A DNA stretch of 64,000 bases, from the NCBI RefSeq assembly GCF_030209175.1, contig NZ_JARVSM010000009.1, positions 223,857 to 287,856 on the forward strand, written 5' to 3'. Numbering within the stretch: the stretch's first letter is position 1; each line of letters begins with the position of its first letter. The notes beneath the pieces were generated by a model. That model was not told the DNA's origin. It ran no database searches and saw nothing but the letters and a program-made list of their open reading frames with translations. Below are positions 24,310 through 33,773 of the stretch, piece by piece. Position numbers and translations under genes: made by a program. Source of the stretch: Pseudomonas sp. efr-133-TYG-5 (lineage in GTDB: Bacteria; Pseudomonadota; Gammaproteobacteria; Pseudomonadales; Pseudomonadaceae).

Positions 24310-25101
24310 CTACAGGGCAGATTTAACACTCGCCAGCGGAAACAGTCGCTTGAAGTTCTCGGTGGTCTGCTCGGCGAAACGCTCGTAGTTTTCCCCACGC
24401 AGCATCGCCAGGAACTCTGCCACTTCGCGTACGTATTGCGGCAGGTTGGGCTTGCCGCGATAGGGAATCGGCGCCAGGTAGGGCGAGTCGGTTTCCACCA
24501 GCAGGCGATCGGCCGGGACCTTGCTCGCCACATCGCGCAAGGCATCGGCGTTGCGGAACGTGACGATCCCCGACAGGGAAATGTAATAGCCCATGTCCAG
24601 CGCAGCCTTGGCCATGTCCCAATCTTCGGTGAAGCAGTGCAGCACACCGGCCTGGGGCAGCGCGGCGTCGCGCAACAGTTCGAGGGTATCGGCACGGGCG
24701 CCGCGGGTGTGGATGATCACCGGTTTGCCAGTCTGCTGCGCCGCTTGCAGGTGCAGGCGGAACGACGCCTGCTGCAATTCGGCGGCTTCCGGCTCGTAGT
24801 GATAATCCAGGCCGGTTTCACCGATCGCCACGACCTTCGGATGATCGAGTTCATGCAGCAGCCAGTCGAGCGCCGGCGCCGCACCGGGCTGCACGTCCAG
24901 CGGGTGCACGCCGACCGAACAATCGACATCGTCGTAACGTTCGGCCAGGGCTTTGACGTCGGCGGCGTTGTCGGCACTCACGCCGATGCACAGGAAGTGC
25001 CCGACGCCGCGCCCGCGCGCCGCGTCGAGCGCGGCATCCAGGGAGCCGTCATGGGCGGCAAGGTCGAGGCGATCAAGGTGACAATGGGAATCTACGAGCA
25101 T
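24310..25101 (-). CDS. TatD family metal-dependent hydrolase (DNase-like)
   Basis: A TIM-barrel metallohydrolase of 263 residues from the start MLVDSHCHLDRLDL (ATG at 25101). Metal ligands of the family are seen in DSHCHLD, GETGLDYHYE (Glu near 93), PVIIHTRGA (His), LHCFTEDW (His) and VETDSPYLAP (Asp). TatD-type enzymes are nucleases implicated in DNA repair and RNA turnover. It lies 13 bases after pilZ at the end of the tmk-holB-pilZ transcript. Confidence 0.92.
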   Translation of the reverse strand: MLVDSHCHLDRLDLAAHDGSLDAALDAARGRGVGHFLCIGVSADNAADVKALAERYDDVDCSVGVHPLDVQPGAAPALDWLLHELDHPKVVAIGETGLDYHYEPEAAELQQASFRLHLQAAQQTGKPVIIHTRGARADTLELLRDAALPQAGVLHCFTEDWDMAKAALDMGYYISLSGIVTFRNADALRDVASKVPADRLLVETDSPYLAPIPYRGKPNLPQYVREVAEFLAMLRGENYERFAEQTTENFKRLFPLASVKSAL

Positions 25102-25114
25102 AAAAGACTGCAAC

Positions 25115-25471
25115 TTACATCGTATGAGTGGGACGGTCGGACTTCAGCGCTCCGGCCAGATGAGTTTCAATGCGACTGCGCGCGGTGTTGTCGCCATCGT
25201 TGAATTGCACCCCGACACCGGCCGCGCGGTTGCCCTGGGCGCCCTTGGGCGTGATCCAGGCCACTTTGCCGGCCACCGGGATCTTCTCGACCTCCTCCAT
25301 CAGGTTCAGCAGCATGAACACCTCATCGCCCAACTTGTAGCTCTTGTTGGTCGGGATGAACAGACCGCCATTCTTGATGAACGGCATGTAGGCGGCGTAA
25401 AGCACCGACTTGTCCTTGATGGTCAGGGATAGGATGCCGTTGCGCGGCCCCGGGCTGACAGGTTCATTCAT
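25115..25471 (-). CDS. pilZ: Type IV pilus PilZ-domain protein
   Basis: A 118-residue protein starting MNEPVSPGPRNGILSLTIKD, with GGAGGT at ideal distance from the ATG at 25471. It matches canonical Pseudomonas PilZ, required for type IV pilus assembly. The N-terminal c-di-GMP-binding RxxxR motif is absent, as in that protein, which acts by protein contacts rather than by binding the nucleotide. Position between holB and tatD is conserved with P. aeruginosa. Confidence 0.93.
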   Translation of the reverse strand: MNEPVSPGPRNGILSLTIKDKSVLYAAYMPFIKNGGLFIPTNKSYKLGDEVFMLLNLMEEVEKIPVAGKVAWITPKGAQGNRAAGVGVQFNDGDNTARSRIETHLAGALKSDRPTHTM

Positions 25472-25528
25472 GTTGACCTCCACTGCTGATCTTCAGAGTC
25501 TAGGCGCACACAATCGTTCTTGCGGCGA

Positions 25529-26512
25529 TCACCGCTGTCCAGGCAACCCCGCCCACTGCACCAGCAACGCTTCGAGCAACAGCGCCGGATTGAGATTGGC
25601 CTTGCTCAGGACTTTCTGTCGCTGGGCGAGAATCCAGTCCTGGATATCCAGGACTTTACCCTGCGCGCTCTTTTGCGCCAGGTATTGCACGACCTTGCGC
25701 ATGTCGGCGAGGCCCAGGCCTGCTTCATCCTGAGTCAACTGGTAGCGCAGGATCAGACTCGACCAATCGCAGAACCAGTCGAACAAGCGCAGCATCGGAA
25801 TGTTTTTCCATTCCTCGGCCAGTTGCGTCGGCGATTGCTGCTGCTTGAGCAACTTCTTCACGCCTTCAACCACCTGCGCGCGCTGTTCACGTACGCCCTG
25901 CGCTTGCAGGTTGACCGCTGCCAGCGGCGAACCGGCGGCCAGGGTCAACAGTTCGACACGCTCGTCGGCGGAACATTCCGGCAACGCCCGCGCCAGCCAT
26001 TCCAGGCTCATGGCCTCGCCCGGCAGCGGACAGGCCTGCTGCACACAACGGCTCTTGATGGTCGGCAGCAAGCGGCTCGGCTGATGACTGACCAGCAGCA
26101 GCACGGTATCGCCGGACGGCTCTTCGAGGCTTTTCAGCAAGGCGTTGGCGGCATTGATGTTCATCGACTCCACCGGTTCGATCAGCACCACCTTGCGCCC
26201 GCCCAGTTGCGCGGTCTGCACCACAAAACTGACCAGATCGCGCACCTGGTCGACCTTGATCGCCTTGTCCGCTTCCTCCGGCTCGAGGATGTAATTGTCC
26301 GGATGGCTGCCAGCCTTGAGCAGCAGGCAGGATTTGCACTCGCCGCACGCCTCTGGCGTCGGCCGCTGGCACAGCAGGCTGGCCATCAGACGCTCGGCGA
26401 GCGCGCGTTTGCCAATGCCGGCCGGGCCATGCAGCAGATACGCGTGGGCGTGCTGGCTACGGCCGGCCAGTTGCTGCCAGAGGCTGTCCTGCCATGGATA
26501 GGCCTCAGCCAC
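25529..26512 (-). CDS. holB: DNA polymerase III subunit delta'
   Basis: Clamp-loader subunit of 327 residues. The AAA+ domain has a P-loop form (GPAGIGKRAL near residue 30), four zinc-binding Cys around CQRPTPEACGECKSC near 50-65, and the sensor segments VVLIEPVESMNINAANAL and LLLVSHQPSRLLPTIKSRC. Its start overlaps the tmk stop by 8 bases, so the two are coupled. Confidence 0.95.
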   Translation of the reverse strand: MAEAYPWQDSLWQQLAGRSQHAHAYLLHGPAGIGKRALAERLMASLLCQRPTPEACGECKSCLLLKAGSHPDNYILEPEEADKAIKVDQVRDLVSFVVQTAQLGGRKVVLIEPVESMNINAANALLKSLEEPSGDTVLLLVSHQPSRLLPTIKSRCVQQACPLPGEAMSLEWLARALPECSADERVELLTLAAGSPLAAVNLQAQGVREQRAQVVEGVKKLLKQQQSPTQLAEEWKNIPMLRLFDWFCDWSSLILRYQLTQDEAGLGLADMRKVVQYLAQKSAQGKVLDIQDWILAQRQKVLSKANLNPALLLEALLVQWAGLPGQR

Positions 26513-27137
26513 GAATCAGCTCCAGCAAGTTCGGAATCAAGGTGTCCAGCGATTGCTGCACCTTGACCAATGGCTGACCGGCATCGATGCGCACATAGCG
26601 CGCCGGATCGGCTTCGGCGCGCTGCAGAAACGCATTGCGTACCGCTTCGAAAAACGCGCGACCTTCCAGTTCGAAACGATCCAGACGACCACGGGCACTG
26701 GCGCGGGCCAGGCCGATTTCCACCGGCAGATCGAAAATCAGCGTCAGGTCCGGACGCAGCTCGCCCTGGACGAACGTTTCCAGCGCAGCAATGCGTTCCA
26801 GCGACAGACCGCGACCGCCGCCCTGATAGGCGTACGTCGAGTCAGTAAAACGATCGCACAGTACAACCGCGCCGCGCGCCAGCGCCGGGCGGATCACTTC
26901 GGCCAGATGCTGGGCGCGTGCGGCAAACACCAGCAACAGCTCGGTGTCGGGATTCATGACTTCATCGACCGGCGCCAAGAGCACTTCGCGAATCCGCTCG
27001 GCCAGCGGCGTACCGCCAGGTTCGCGGGTCAGCACCACTTCGATACCGGCGGTGCGCAGGCGCTCGGCGAGGTACTCGCGGTTGGTGCTCTTGCCCGCGC
27101 CTTCCGGGCCTTCCAGAGTAATAAACAAGCCAGTCAC
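26505..27137 (-). CDS. tmk: Thymidylate kinase
   Basis: Phosphorylates dTMP to dTDP. The 210-residue protein starts at a GTG (27137) reading as (M)TGLFITLEGPEGAGKSTN; a long upstream frame has no protein character. P-loop GPEGAGKST at residues 10-18, the DR motif LCDRFTDSTYAYQGGGRGL near 95 and the LID segment ASARGRLDRFE are all present. It starts 19 bases after mltG. Confidence 0.95.
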   Translation of the reverse strand: MTGLFITLEGPEGAGKSTNREYLAERLRTAGIEVVLTREPGGTPLAERIREVLLAPVDEVMNPDTELLLVFAARAQHLAEVIRPALARGAVVLCDRFTDSTYAYQGGGRGLSLERIAALETFVQGELRPDLTLIFDLPVEIGLARASARGRLDRFELEGRAFFEAVRNAFLQRAEADPARYVRIDAGQPLVKVQQSLDTLIPNLLELIRG

Positions 27138-27156
27138 AGGCAGTCCTTCATCAAAG

Positions 27157-28332
27157 TCATTGCGCGTTTTGCGGTGCGCCAGCGTCGGGCGCCGGCGACG
27201 ATTGCTCAACCGGAACCGGCGGCAATGCCTGCGGCGCGGTATCCGGCGACGCGGCGGGAATGGTCGGCTCGGCTGCCGGCGCAGCGTCGGGCGTGGTCGC
27301 CGGCGCGGGGCTGGAGCGGTAGTCCGCACGGCGCTTGAGCTGGAACTCGCGCACGGCGTTGTTGTGCGCGTCCAGGTCGTCGGAGAACACATGGCTGCCA
27401 TCGCCACGGGCAACGAAGTACAGGCTGTTGCCCTCCACCGGATTGAGTGCCGCGTGAATCGCTTCGCGGCCGACCATGGCAATCGGCGTCGGCGGCAGCC
27501 CGGGAATGACGTAGGTGTTATACGGCGTCGGTTCCTTGAGATGCGCACGGGTCAACTTGCCGGTGTAGCGGTCGCCGAGACCGTAGATCACGGTCGGATC
27601 GGTCTGCAACTGCATGCCCAGCGCCATGCGCCGTACGAACACGCCGGCAATCTGCCCGCGCTCCTGGGGAACGCCGGTTTCCTTCTCTACCAGCGAAGCC
27701 ATGATCAACGCCTGATACGGTTCGGTATACGGCGCATCGGCGGAGCGTTTCTCCCACTCCTTGGCCAACACTTCGTCGAGACGATCAAATGCCTTTTTCA
27801 GCAGTTCGGTATCAGACATACCGCGCACGAAACGGTACGTATCGGGGAAGAAACGGCCTTCGGGGAACAGCCCCTTGTGACCAATCCTGGCCATCACATC
27901 GCTGTCACTCAAGCCATTCAGGGTCTGTTCGAGCTTGTCATCCTTGGCCAGTGCGGCGCGCACCTGATGGAAGGTCCAGCCTTCGACCAGGGTCAGGCTG
28001 TATTGCACCACCTCGCCACGCTTCCACAGGTCGATCAGACCGTTGACGGTCATGCCCGGCTGCATGCGGTATTCGCCACTGTGGATCGGCGTGCCGGCGA
28101 GGTTGAAGCGCCAGTAGATCCGCAGCCAGAAAGCGTCCTTGATCACGCCATCGGCTTCGAGTCCGAGAAAAGTGCGGGTCGGGGTCGACCCCTTTGGCAC
28201 ATCCAGCAGCTCTTCCTGCGTGATGTTCAGCGGCTGTTCCAGCGCCGAATGGATCTTCCAGGCGCTGGCGCCCAACAGCAGCCCTGCCAGAACCAGTACG
28301 GTTTCCAGCAGCAGCAAAAGTTTACGTCTCAC
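27157..28332 (-). CDS. mltG: Endolytic peptidoglycan transglycosylase
   Basis: Cuts nascent peptidoglycan strands in the inner membrane. The 391-residue protein has one N-terminal transmembrane helix (LLLLLETVLVLAGLLLGASA), the YceG domain, the catalytic Glu in MASLVEKETGVPQER near residue 217, and the conserved TDPTVIYGLG and YNTYVIPGLPPTPI. A Pro/Ala-rich tail of about 50 residues beyond the domain is longer than in E. coli. It starts 3 bases after pabC. Confidence 0.94.
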   Translation of the reverse strand: MRRKLLLLLETVLVLAGLLLGASAWKIHSALEQPLNITQEELLDVPKGSTPTRTFLGLEADGVIKDAFWLRIYWRFNLAGTPIHSGEYRMQPGMTVNGLIDLWKRGEVVQYSLTLVEGWTFHQVRAALAKDDKLEQTLNGLSDSDVMARIGHKGLFPEGRFFPDTYRFVRGMSDTELLKKAFDRLDEVLAKEWEKRSADAPYTEPYQALIMASLVEKETGVPQERGQIAGVFVRRMALGMQLQTDPTVIYGLGDRYTGKLTRAHLKEPTPYNTYVIPGLPPTPIAMVGREAIHAALNPVEGNSLYFVARGDGSHVFSDDLDAHNNAVREFQLKRRADYRSSPAPATTPDAAPAAEPTIPAASPDTAPQALPPVPVEQSSPAPDAGAPQNAQ

Positions 28333-28335
28333 GAA

Positions 28336-29151
28336 TCAAGCATCCAGTAGCGTGCGGGCAATGGTTTGCAGTTTACGGGTGAGCGGGCCAACCGGCCAGC
28401 TCAGAGCAGCGCAGGCGCGTACCGGCCAGATGCCGTAGACGCTGTTGCAGACAAAGACCTCATCGGCCCATTGCAGCTGTTCGAGGCTGATGTCGGTGAT
28501 TTGGCTGGGGATGCCCGATGACTCGGCCTGAAACAATATTTCGCCACGCATTACCCCGGCGACACCGCAGCGCTTCAGATCCGCCGTGACCAGTACCCCA
28601 TCGCGTACCAGAAACAGGTTGCTGAACACCCCTTCGATGACCCGGCCGGCCTGATCGAGCATCAGGCCTTCGGCATGCTCGCTGTCCTGCCATTCGGCAC
28701 GGGCGAGGACTTGTTCAAGACGATTCAAGTGCTTGAGACCGGCCAGCAACGGCTGCACCGACAACCGCGTGACACAGGGAAACAGGCGGATGCCCTGCTC
28801 GCCATGGGCGGCGGGATAAGCCGCGGGAGGATTGCCTTGCAGAATGCGCCGGCCGGGTGCCGCAGGATCCGGCGCATAACCGCGCAGACCGTCGCCACGG
28901 GTGAGGATGAGCTTGAGCACGCCCTCGCCCAGCGCGGCGGCGTAGGCCAGCAGCTCGCTTCGAATCAGTTCGATGTCGGCGGCAATCGCCAGACGCTTGC
29001 AGCCGTCTGCCAGGCGCGCCAGATGCCGCTCCAGCAGCACCGGGCGGCCGCCATGCACGGCAATGGTCTCGAACAGACCATCGCCGTAGGCCAGGCCGCG
29101 ATCTTTCAGCGACAGCGCGTCAGCCGGTTGACCGTCGACCCAGCAGTCCAT
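28336..29151 (-). CDS. pabC: Aminodeoxychorismate lyase
   Basis: PLP enzyme that makes 4-aminobenzoate for folate. The 271-residue class-IV aminotransferase-fold protein opens with WVDGQPADALSLKDRGLAYG and has the probable PLP Lys in LKHLNRLEQVLARAEW near 140 and the phosphate-binding VIEGVFSNLFLV near 170. Its ATG overlaps the fabF stop (TGATG). The fabF-pabC-mltG order is the common gammaproteobacterial one. Confidence 0.93.
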   Translation of the reverse strand: MDCWVDGQPADALSLKDRGLAYGDGLFETIAVHGGRPVLLERHLARLADGCKRLAIAADIELIRSELLAYAAALGEGVLKLILTRGDGLRGYAPDPAAPGRRILQGNPPAAYPAAHGEQGIRLFPCVTRLSVQPLLAGLKHLNRLEQVLARAEWQDSEHAEGLMLDQAGRVIEGVFSNLFLVRDGVLVTADLKRCGVAGVMRGEILFQAESSGIPSQITDISLEQLQWADEVFVCNSVYGIWPVRACAALSWPVGPLTRKLQTIARTLLDA

Positions 29152-30395
29152 CAGCCGGCGAACCGACGGAACGCCAGCGTGCCGTTGGTGCCACCAAACC
29201 CGAAGGAGTTGGAGAGCACGACATCGATGTCCATGTTGCGCGCGGTGTGCGGCACGAAATCGAGGTCGCAGCCTTCATCCGGCTCGTCGAGGTTGATGGT
29301 CGGCGGTGCAACCTGGCTGTTGATCGCCAGTACGCTGAAGATGGCCTCGACCGCGCCCGCTGCACCCAGCAGGTGACCGGTCATGGACTTGGTCGAACTG
29401 ACCGCCAGCTTGTAGGCGTGATCGCCGAACACGGTCTTGATCGCCTGGGCTTCGGCCAAATCGCCGGCCGGCGTCGAGGTGCCGTGCGCGTTGATGTACT
29501 GCACTTGATCGATGTTGATCTTGGCATCGCGCAGGGCATTGGTGATGCAGCGTGCCGCACCGGCGCCGTCGGCAGGCGGCGAGGTCATGTGGAACGCATC
29601 GCCACTGGTGCCGAACCCGATCAGCTCGGCGTAGATGGTCGCGCCGCGAGCCTTGGCGTGCTCGAGTTCTTCGAGCACCAGCGCACCAGCGCCGTCGGAA
29701 AGGACGAAGCCATCACGGCCCTTGTCCCATGGACGGCTGGCACGGGTCGGCTCGTCGTTGCGGGTCGACAGCGCACGGGACGCGCCGAAGCCGCCCATGC
29801 CGAGACCGCAGGCCGCCATTTCGGCACCGCCGGCAATCATCACGTCGGCTTCGTCGTACATGATGTTGCGCGCCGCCATGCCGATGCAGTGCGTACCGGT
29901 GGTACACGCCGTGGCGATGGCGTAGTTGGGTCCCTGTGCGCCCAGATGGATCGACAGGAAGCCGGAAATCATATTGATGATCGAGCCAGGCACGAAGAAC
30001 GGTGAAATCCGTCGCGGGCCGGTTTCATGCAGGGTACGGCTGGTTTCTTCGATGTTGGTCAGACCGCCGATACCCGAACCCATGGCGACGCCGATGCGTT
30101 CACGGTTGGCGTCGGTGACTTCGAGACCTGCGTTGCGAACGGCCTGAAAACCCGCAGCCAGACCGTACTGAATGAACAGGTCGAGCTTGCGTGCTTCCTT
30201 GACCGACAGGTATTCCTCGACATTGAAGCCCTTTACCGAGCCGCCAAAGCGGGTGGAATGGGCAGAAAGGTCGGTGTGTTCGATCAGACCAATGCCACTG
30301 CGGCCAGCCAGAATGCCCTGCCAACTGCTCGGCACATCCGTGCCCAGTGGCGACAACATACCCATACCGGTGACTACGACGCGTCTACGCGACAC
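29151..30395 (-). CDS. fabF: Beta-ketoacyl-ACP synthase II
   Basis: Elongating condensing enzyme of fatty acid synthesis, 414 residues from a GTG start at 30395 (MSRRRVVVTGMGMLSPLG) with GGAGAG five bases upstream; a track-length extension of 11 codons upstream lacks support. Catalytic Cys in TACTTGTHCI, His in NAHGTSTPAGD and His in KSMTGHLLGAAG are all visible. It follows acpP by 108 bases that include a terminator, so part of its expression depends on read-through. Confidence 0.95.
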   Translation of the reverse strand: MSRRRVVVTGMGMLSPLGTDVPSSWQGILAGRSGIGLIEHTDLSAHSTRFGGSVKGFNVEEYLSVKEARKLDLFIQYGLAAGFQAVRNAGLEVTDANRERIGVAMGSGIGGLTNIEETSRTLHETGPRRISPFFVPGSIINMISGFLSIHLGAQGPNYAIATACTTGTHCIGMAARNIMYDEADVMIAGGAEMAACGLGMGGFGASRALSTRNDEPTRASRPWDKGRDGFVLSDGAGALVLEELEHAKARGATIYAELIGFGTSGDAFHMTSPPADGAGAARCITNALRDAKINIDQVQYINAHGTSTPAGDLAEAQAIKTVFGDHAYKLAVSSTKSMTGHLLGAAGAVEAIFSVLAINSQVAPPTINLDEPDEGCDLDFVPHTARNMDIDVVLSNSFGFGGTNGTLAFRRFAG

Positions 30396-30435
30396 AGCAC
30401 TCTCCTTTTTCAAATGACGACTTTGCATCAGGCCT

Positions 30436-30475
30436 AAAGAAAAAACCGCACGCCATGATGGCAGTGCGGTTTTTC
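30436..30475 (-). terminator. Terminator after acpP
   Basis: Arms aaaaaccgcac (30441-30451) and gtgcggttttt (30464-30474) pair perfectly; the minus-strand transcript ends in TTTTTTCTTT. It would give an abundant short acpP message with partial read-through into fabF. Confidence 0.85.
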
Positions 30476-30503
30476 CATGACAGCGAGCAACGATTACAAA
30501 CTA

Positions 30504-30740
30504 TTACGCCTGGTGGCTAGTAACGTAGTCGATTGCAGCTTGTACAGTAGTGATCTTCTCAGCTTCTTCGTCAGGGATTTCGGTCTCGAATTCCTCTTCC
30601 AGAGCCATCACCAGCTCAACGGTGTCAAGGGAGTCGGCACCCAGGTCTTCAACGAAGGAAGCGGTGTTGACCACTTCTTCTTCTTTAACACCCAGTTGCT
30701 CGGCAACGATTTTCTTGACGCGCTCTTCGATGGTGCTCAT
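30504..30740 (-). CDS. acpP: Acyl carrier protein
   Basis: A 78-residue acidic carrier. Ser37 in LGADSLDTVELVMALEEEF receives the 4'-phosphopantetheine arm. The sequence is the typical housekeeping AcpP and lies between fabG and fabF as in most gammaproteobacteria. A 196-base upstream gap separates it from fabG and probably contains its own promoter. Confidence 0.97.
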   Translation of the reverse strand: MSTIEERVKKIVAEQLGVKEEEVVNTASFVEDLGADSLDTVELVMALEEEFETEIPDEEAEKITTVQAAIDYVTSHQA

Positions 30741-30936
30741 ACCTTGTTTTCACTCCTAATGGACAAATTCAGGCAGCTGGCCAGTGGGTAAGTGTATAGA
30801 AAGGCTTTTCAGCTTTTCAACTGAAAGCTTCACTCCTCAAACCCTGCGGCCCTCTGCCTATAAATAGATTGCAGCTTTATAACGGATTTTAGACAGCTCG
30901 TATGACATTTTTTTGAAGCAATCCGTCACATTTAAC

Positions 30937-31677
30937 TTACATGTACATCCCGCCGTTTACCGGGATTGTAGCCCCGGTCACGTATGCCGCACCGTCGGAT
31001 GCAAGAAAAGCGACCACGGACGCGATCTCTTGAGCTTGTCCCAGACGGCCCAGCGGAATCTGCGTCTGCAAGGCTTCACGCTGTGCTTCCGGCAGTTCGC
31101 GGGTCATATCGGTGTCGATGAACCCTGGGGTCACCGAGTTGACCGTAATCGAACGCGAACCGACTTCACGCGCCATCGCCCGGCTGAAACCTTCCAGACC
31201 GGCCTTGGCGGCTGCATAGTTTACTTGGCCTGCGTTGCCCATGGCACCCACCACCGAGCCAATACTGATAATTCGGCCCCAGCGCGCCTTGGTCATGCCG
31301 CGCAGAACGCCCTTGGACAGGCGATACAGACTGTTCAGGTTGGTATCGATGACGTCATACCATTCGTCATCTTTCATGCGCATCATCAGGTTATCGCGGG
31401 TGATACCGGCGTTATTGACCAGGATCGCCGGCGCACCGAACTGCTCCTGAATCGTTGCCAGCACCGCGCTGACGGATTCGTCGCTGGTGACGTTGAGTTC
31501 CAGACCGGTGCCCTGGATGCCATGCTCCTTGAGCGTGGCGGCAATCGCCTCGGCACCCTTGGCGGAGGTCGCGGTACCCACGACGGTGGCGCCCTGACGG
31601 CCCAGCTCCAGCGCGATAGCCTGGCCGATACCGCGGCTCGCACCGGTGACCAGTGCAACTTTACCTTGCAGACTCAT
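30937..31677 (-). CDS. fabG: 3-oxoacyl-ACP reductase
   Basis: NADPH-dependent reductase of the elongation cycle, 246 residues from MSLQGKVALVTGASRGIGQA. SDR signatures: TGASRGIG, NNAGITRDN, Ser in IISIGSVVG and Tyr-x-x-x-Lys in YAAAKAG. It starts 16 bases after fabD. Confidence 0.96.
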   Translation of the reverse strand: MSLQGKVALVTGASRGIGQAIALELGRQGATVVGTATSAKGAEAIAATLKEHGIQGTGLELNVTSDESVSAVLATIQEQFGAPAILVNNAGITRDNLMMRMKDDEWYDVIDTNLNSLYRLSKGVLRGMTKARWGRIISIGSVVGAMGNAGQVNYAAAKAGLEGFSRAMAREVGSRSITVNSVTPGFIDTDMTRELPEAQREALQTQIPLGRLGQAQEIASVVAFLASDGAAYVTGATIPVNGGMYM

Positions 31678-31693
31678 GCAAGCTTCTCCTGAT

Positions 31694-32632
31694 TCAGGCG
31701 ATCGCTGCACGGGCGGCAGCGAAAGCGTCTGGGGTATTGAGGTTGGAAGTCGCCACGCCTTCGGCGCAGCGTTTGTTCAGACCGGCCAGCACTTTGCCAG
31801 GACCGCACTCGACCAGACTGGTGGCGCCTTTGGCGGCCAGGGTCTGTACGGACTCGACCCAGCGCACTGGCTTGTACAGCTGTTCGAGCAGATCACGCTT
31901 GAGGGTGTCCAGATCGGCCGGCACTTGCGCGCTGACGTTCTGTACCACCGGAATCTGCGGCGCCTGCCAGTCGATGGCGGCGATGGATTCGGCAAAACGC
32001 TCGGCCGCCGGACGCATCAGCTCGCAGTGCGACGGCACGCTGACCGGCAGCGGCATCGCACGCTTGGCGCCACGCGCCTTGCAGCCTTCGATGGCGCGAT
32101 CAACGGCAGCCTTGGCACCGGCAATCACCACCTGGCCTGGGGAGTTGAAGTTGACCGCGCTGACGACTTCGCCCTGCGCCGCTTCGGCACAGGCAGCCAG
32201 CACGTCAGCGTCTTCCAGGCCGAGGATCGCGGCCATGCCGCCCTGCCCCGCCGGAACCGCTTCCTGCATCAACTGGCCACGACGCTCGACGAGCTTCACC
32301 GCGTCAGCCAGGCTCAGGCTGCCCGCTGCGACCAGCGCGCTGTACTCACCCAGGCTGTGACCGGCAACGAATGCCGGACGCGCGCCACCTTCAGCCAGCC
32401 ACAGGCGCCACAGGGCGATCGAGGCGGTCAGAATGGCCGGTTGGGTTTTGTCGGTTTGATTGAGCAGCTCTTCCGGACCCTGCTGGGTCAACGCCCACAG
32501 GTCATAGCCCAGCGCGGCGGAGGCTTCTTTGAAGGTTTCGAGGATCAACGGATGTTCCGCGCCCAGCTCGGCCAGCATGCCGAGGGACTGCGAACCCTGT
32601 CCTGGAAAGACGAATGCGAGGGAAGCAGACAT
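31694..32632 (-). CDS. fabD: Malonyl-CoA:ACP transacylase
   Basis: Transfers malonyl from CoA to ACP. The 312-residue protein starts MSASLAFVFPGQGSQSLGML. The nucleophile is the Ser of AGHSLGEYSALVA near residue 92 and the catalytic His is in VPSHCELM near 200. A 126-base gap separates it from plsX; within the operon this is the largest space apart from acpP. Confidence 0.96.
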   Translation of the reverse strand: MSASLAFVFPGQGSQSLGMLAELGAEHPLILETFKEASAALGYDLWALTQQGPEELLNQTDKTQPAILTASIALWRLWLAEGGARPAFVAGHSLGEYSALVAAGSLSLADAVKLVERRGQLMQEAVPAGQGGMAAILGLEDADVLAACAEAAQGEVVSAVNFNSPGQVVIAGAKAAVDRAIEGCKARGAKRAMPLPVSVPSHCELMRPAAERFAESIAAIDWQAPQIPVVQNVSAQVPADLDTLKRDLLEQLYKPVRWVESVQTLAAKGATSLVECGPGKVLAGLNKRCAEGVATSNLNTPDAFAAARAAIA

Positions 32633-32758
32633 GTAACAAGCCCCTAATGATCTTGTCGTCGGAGAATTGGCGCCCCGCCTTTGGGGACGCAAGAAACTGA
32701 CAGTTAGATGGCCCTTTGAACCGGGCGGTCACATTTAAGCATTGTCCGACGAAAACGC

Positions 32759-33769
32759 CTAAGACAACAAATCCTCCAGACGGCCGTGAAGGCGCTCGGG
32801 CAGATTCTCCTGGATCTCGATCAGCGCCCGCTGAATCGCACTCTGAAAGCCCTGGACGCCGGCAGAACCGTGACTTTTCACGACAATTCCCTGCAAACCG
32901 AGGAAGCTTGCGCCGTTGTGTCGCGCCGGTGCCAGGTCGGCCTGCAGACGCTTCATCAGCGGCAGTGCCAGGGCACCGATGGCGCGGGAGGCAAGATTGC
33001 GCTTGAACAGCGCCTCGATGCGCGCGGCGATCATGGTCGCCAGGCCTTCGCTGGACTTGAGTAGGATATTGCCGACAAAACCGTCGCAAACCACCACATC
33101 CGCCTCGCCGCGATACAGCCCGTCACCCTCGACGAAACCGATGTAGTTGATGCCGCGGGCGCCCTGCAACAGGGTCGCAGCGAGCTTGACCTGCTGATTG
33201 CCCTTGATGTCTTCGGTGCCGATGTTCAGCAGCGCCACGCGTGGCCGGGCGATCCCGAGCGTCTGCGCCGCCACCGAGCCCATCACCGCAAACTGCAACA
33301 GATGCTCGGCGCTGCAATCGACGTTGGCGCCGAGGTCGAGCAACTGGCAGTAACCTGTCTGTGTCGGGATCGCCGCCACCATCGCCGGCCGATCGATGCC
33401 CGGCAATGTCTTCAGCACGAATCGCGACAGCGCCATCAACGCACCGGTATTACCGGCACTGACACAGGCCTGAGCCTTGCCGTCGCGCACCAGCTCAAGG
33501 GCAATGCGCATCGACGAATCCGGCTTGCCACGCAGGGCCTGGGTCGGCTTCTCGTCCATGGTGATGACTTCGGAGGCCGGGACAATCGTCAGGCGCGCGC
33601 GATCGGCAGCCGACTGGCCGTTGATCAGTTCTTCAAGAAGGGAGGGTTGACCGACGAGGGTCAGGTGCAGCGAGGGCGTAGCAGAAAGGCAAGCAAGGCT
33701 GGCCTGAACAATGCTGCGGGGACCGAAGTCCCCGCCCATTGCGTCAATCGCGATGACTTGAGCGGACAA
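32759..33769 (-). CDS. plsX: Phosphate acyltransferase
   Basis: Makes acyl-phosphate from acyl-ACP for phospholipid synthesis. The 336-residue protein appears to start at a TTG codon (33769), 4 bases after rpmF, reading MSAQVIAIDAMGGDFGPRSI; the next in-frame ATG lies inside the conserved AMGGDFGP motif. Family blocks include ALMALSRFVLKTLPGI and VVCDGFVGNILLKSSEG. The rare start codon and close spacing suggest translation coupled to rpmF. Confidence 0.94.
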   Translation of the reverse strand: MSAQVIAIDAMGGDFGPRSIVQASLACLSATPSLHLTLVGQPSLLEELINGQSAADRARLTIVPASEVITMDEKPTQALRGKPDSSMRIALELVRDGKAQACVSAGNTGALMALSRFVLKTLPGIDRPAMVAAIPTQTGYCQLLDLGANVDCSAEHLLQFAVMGSVAAQTLGIARPRVALLNIGTEDIKGNQQVKLAATLLQGARGINYIGFVEGDGLYRGEADVVVCDGFVGNILLKSSEGLATMIAARIEALFKRNLASRAIGALALPLMKRLQADLAPARHNGASFLGLQGIVVKSHGSAGVQGFQSAIQRALIEIQENLPERLHGRLEDLLS

Positions 33770-33773
33770 GTGA

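Noticed and set aside
27138..27548. N-terminal extension of thymidylate kinase back into mltG
   Set aside because: The extension is Arg/Ser-rich shadow sequence of mltG; the kinase fold begins at the GTG at 27137.
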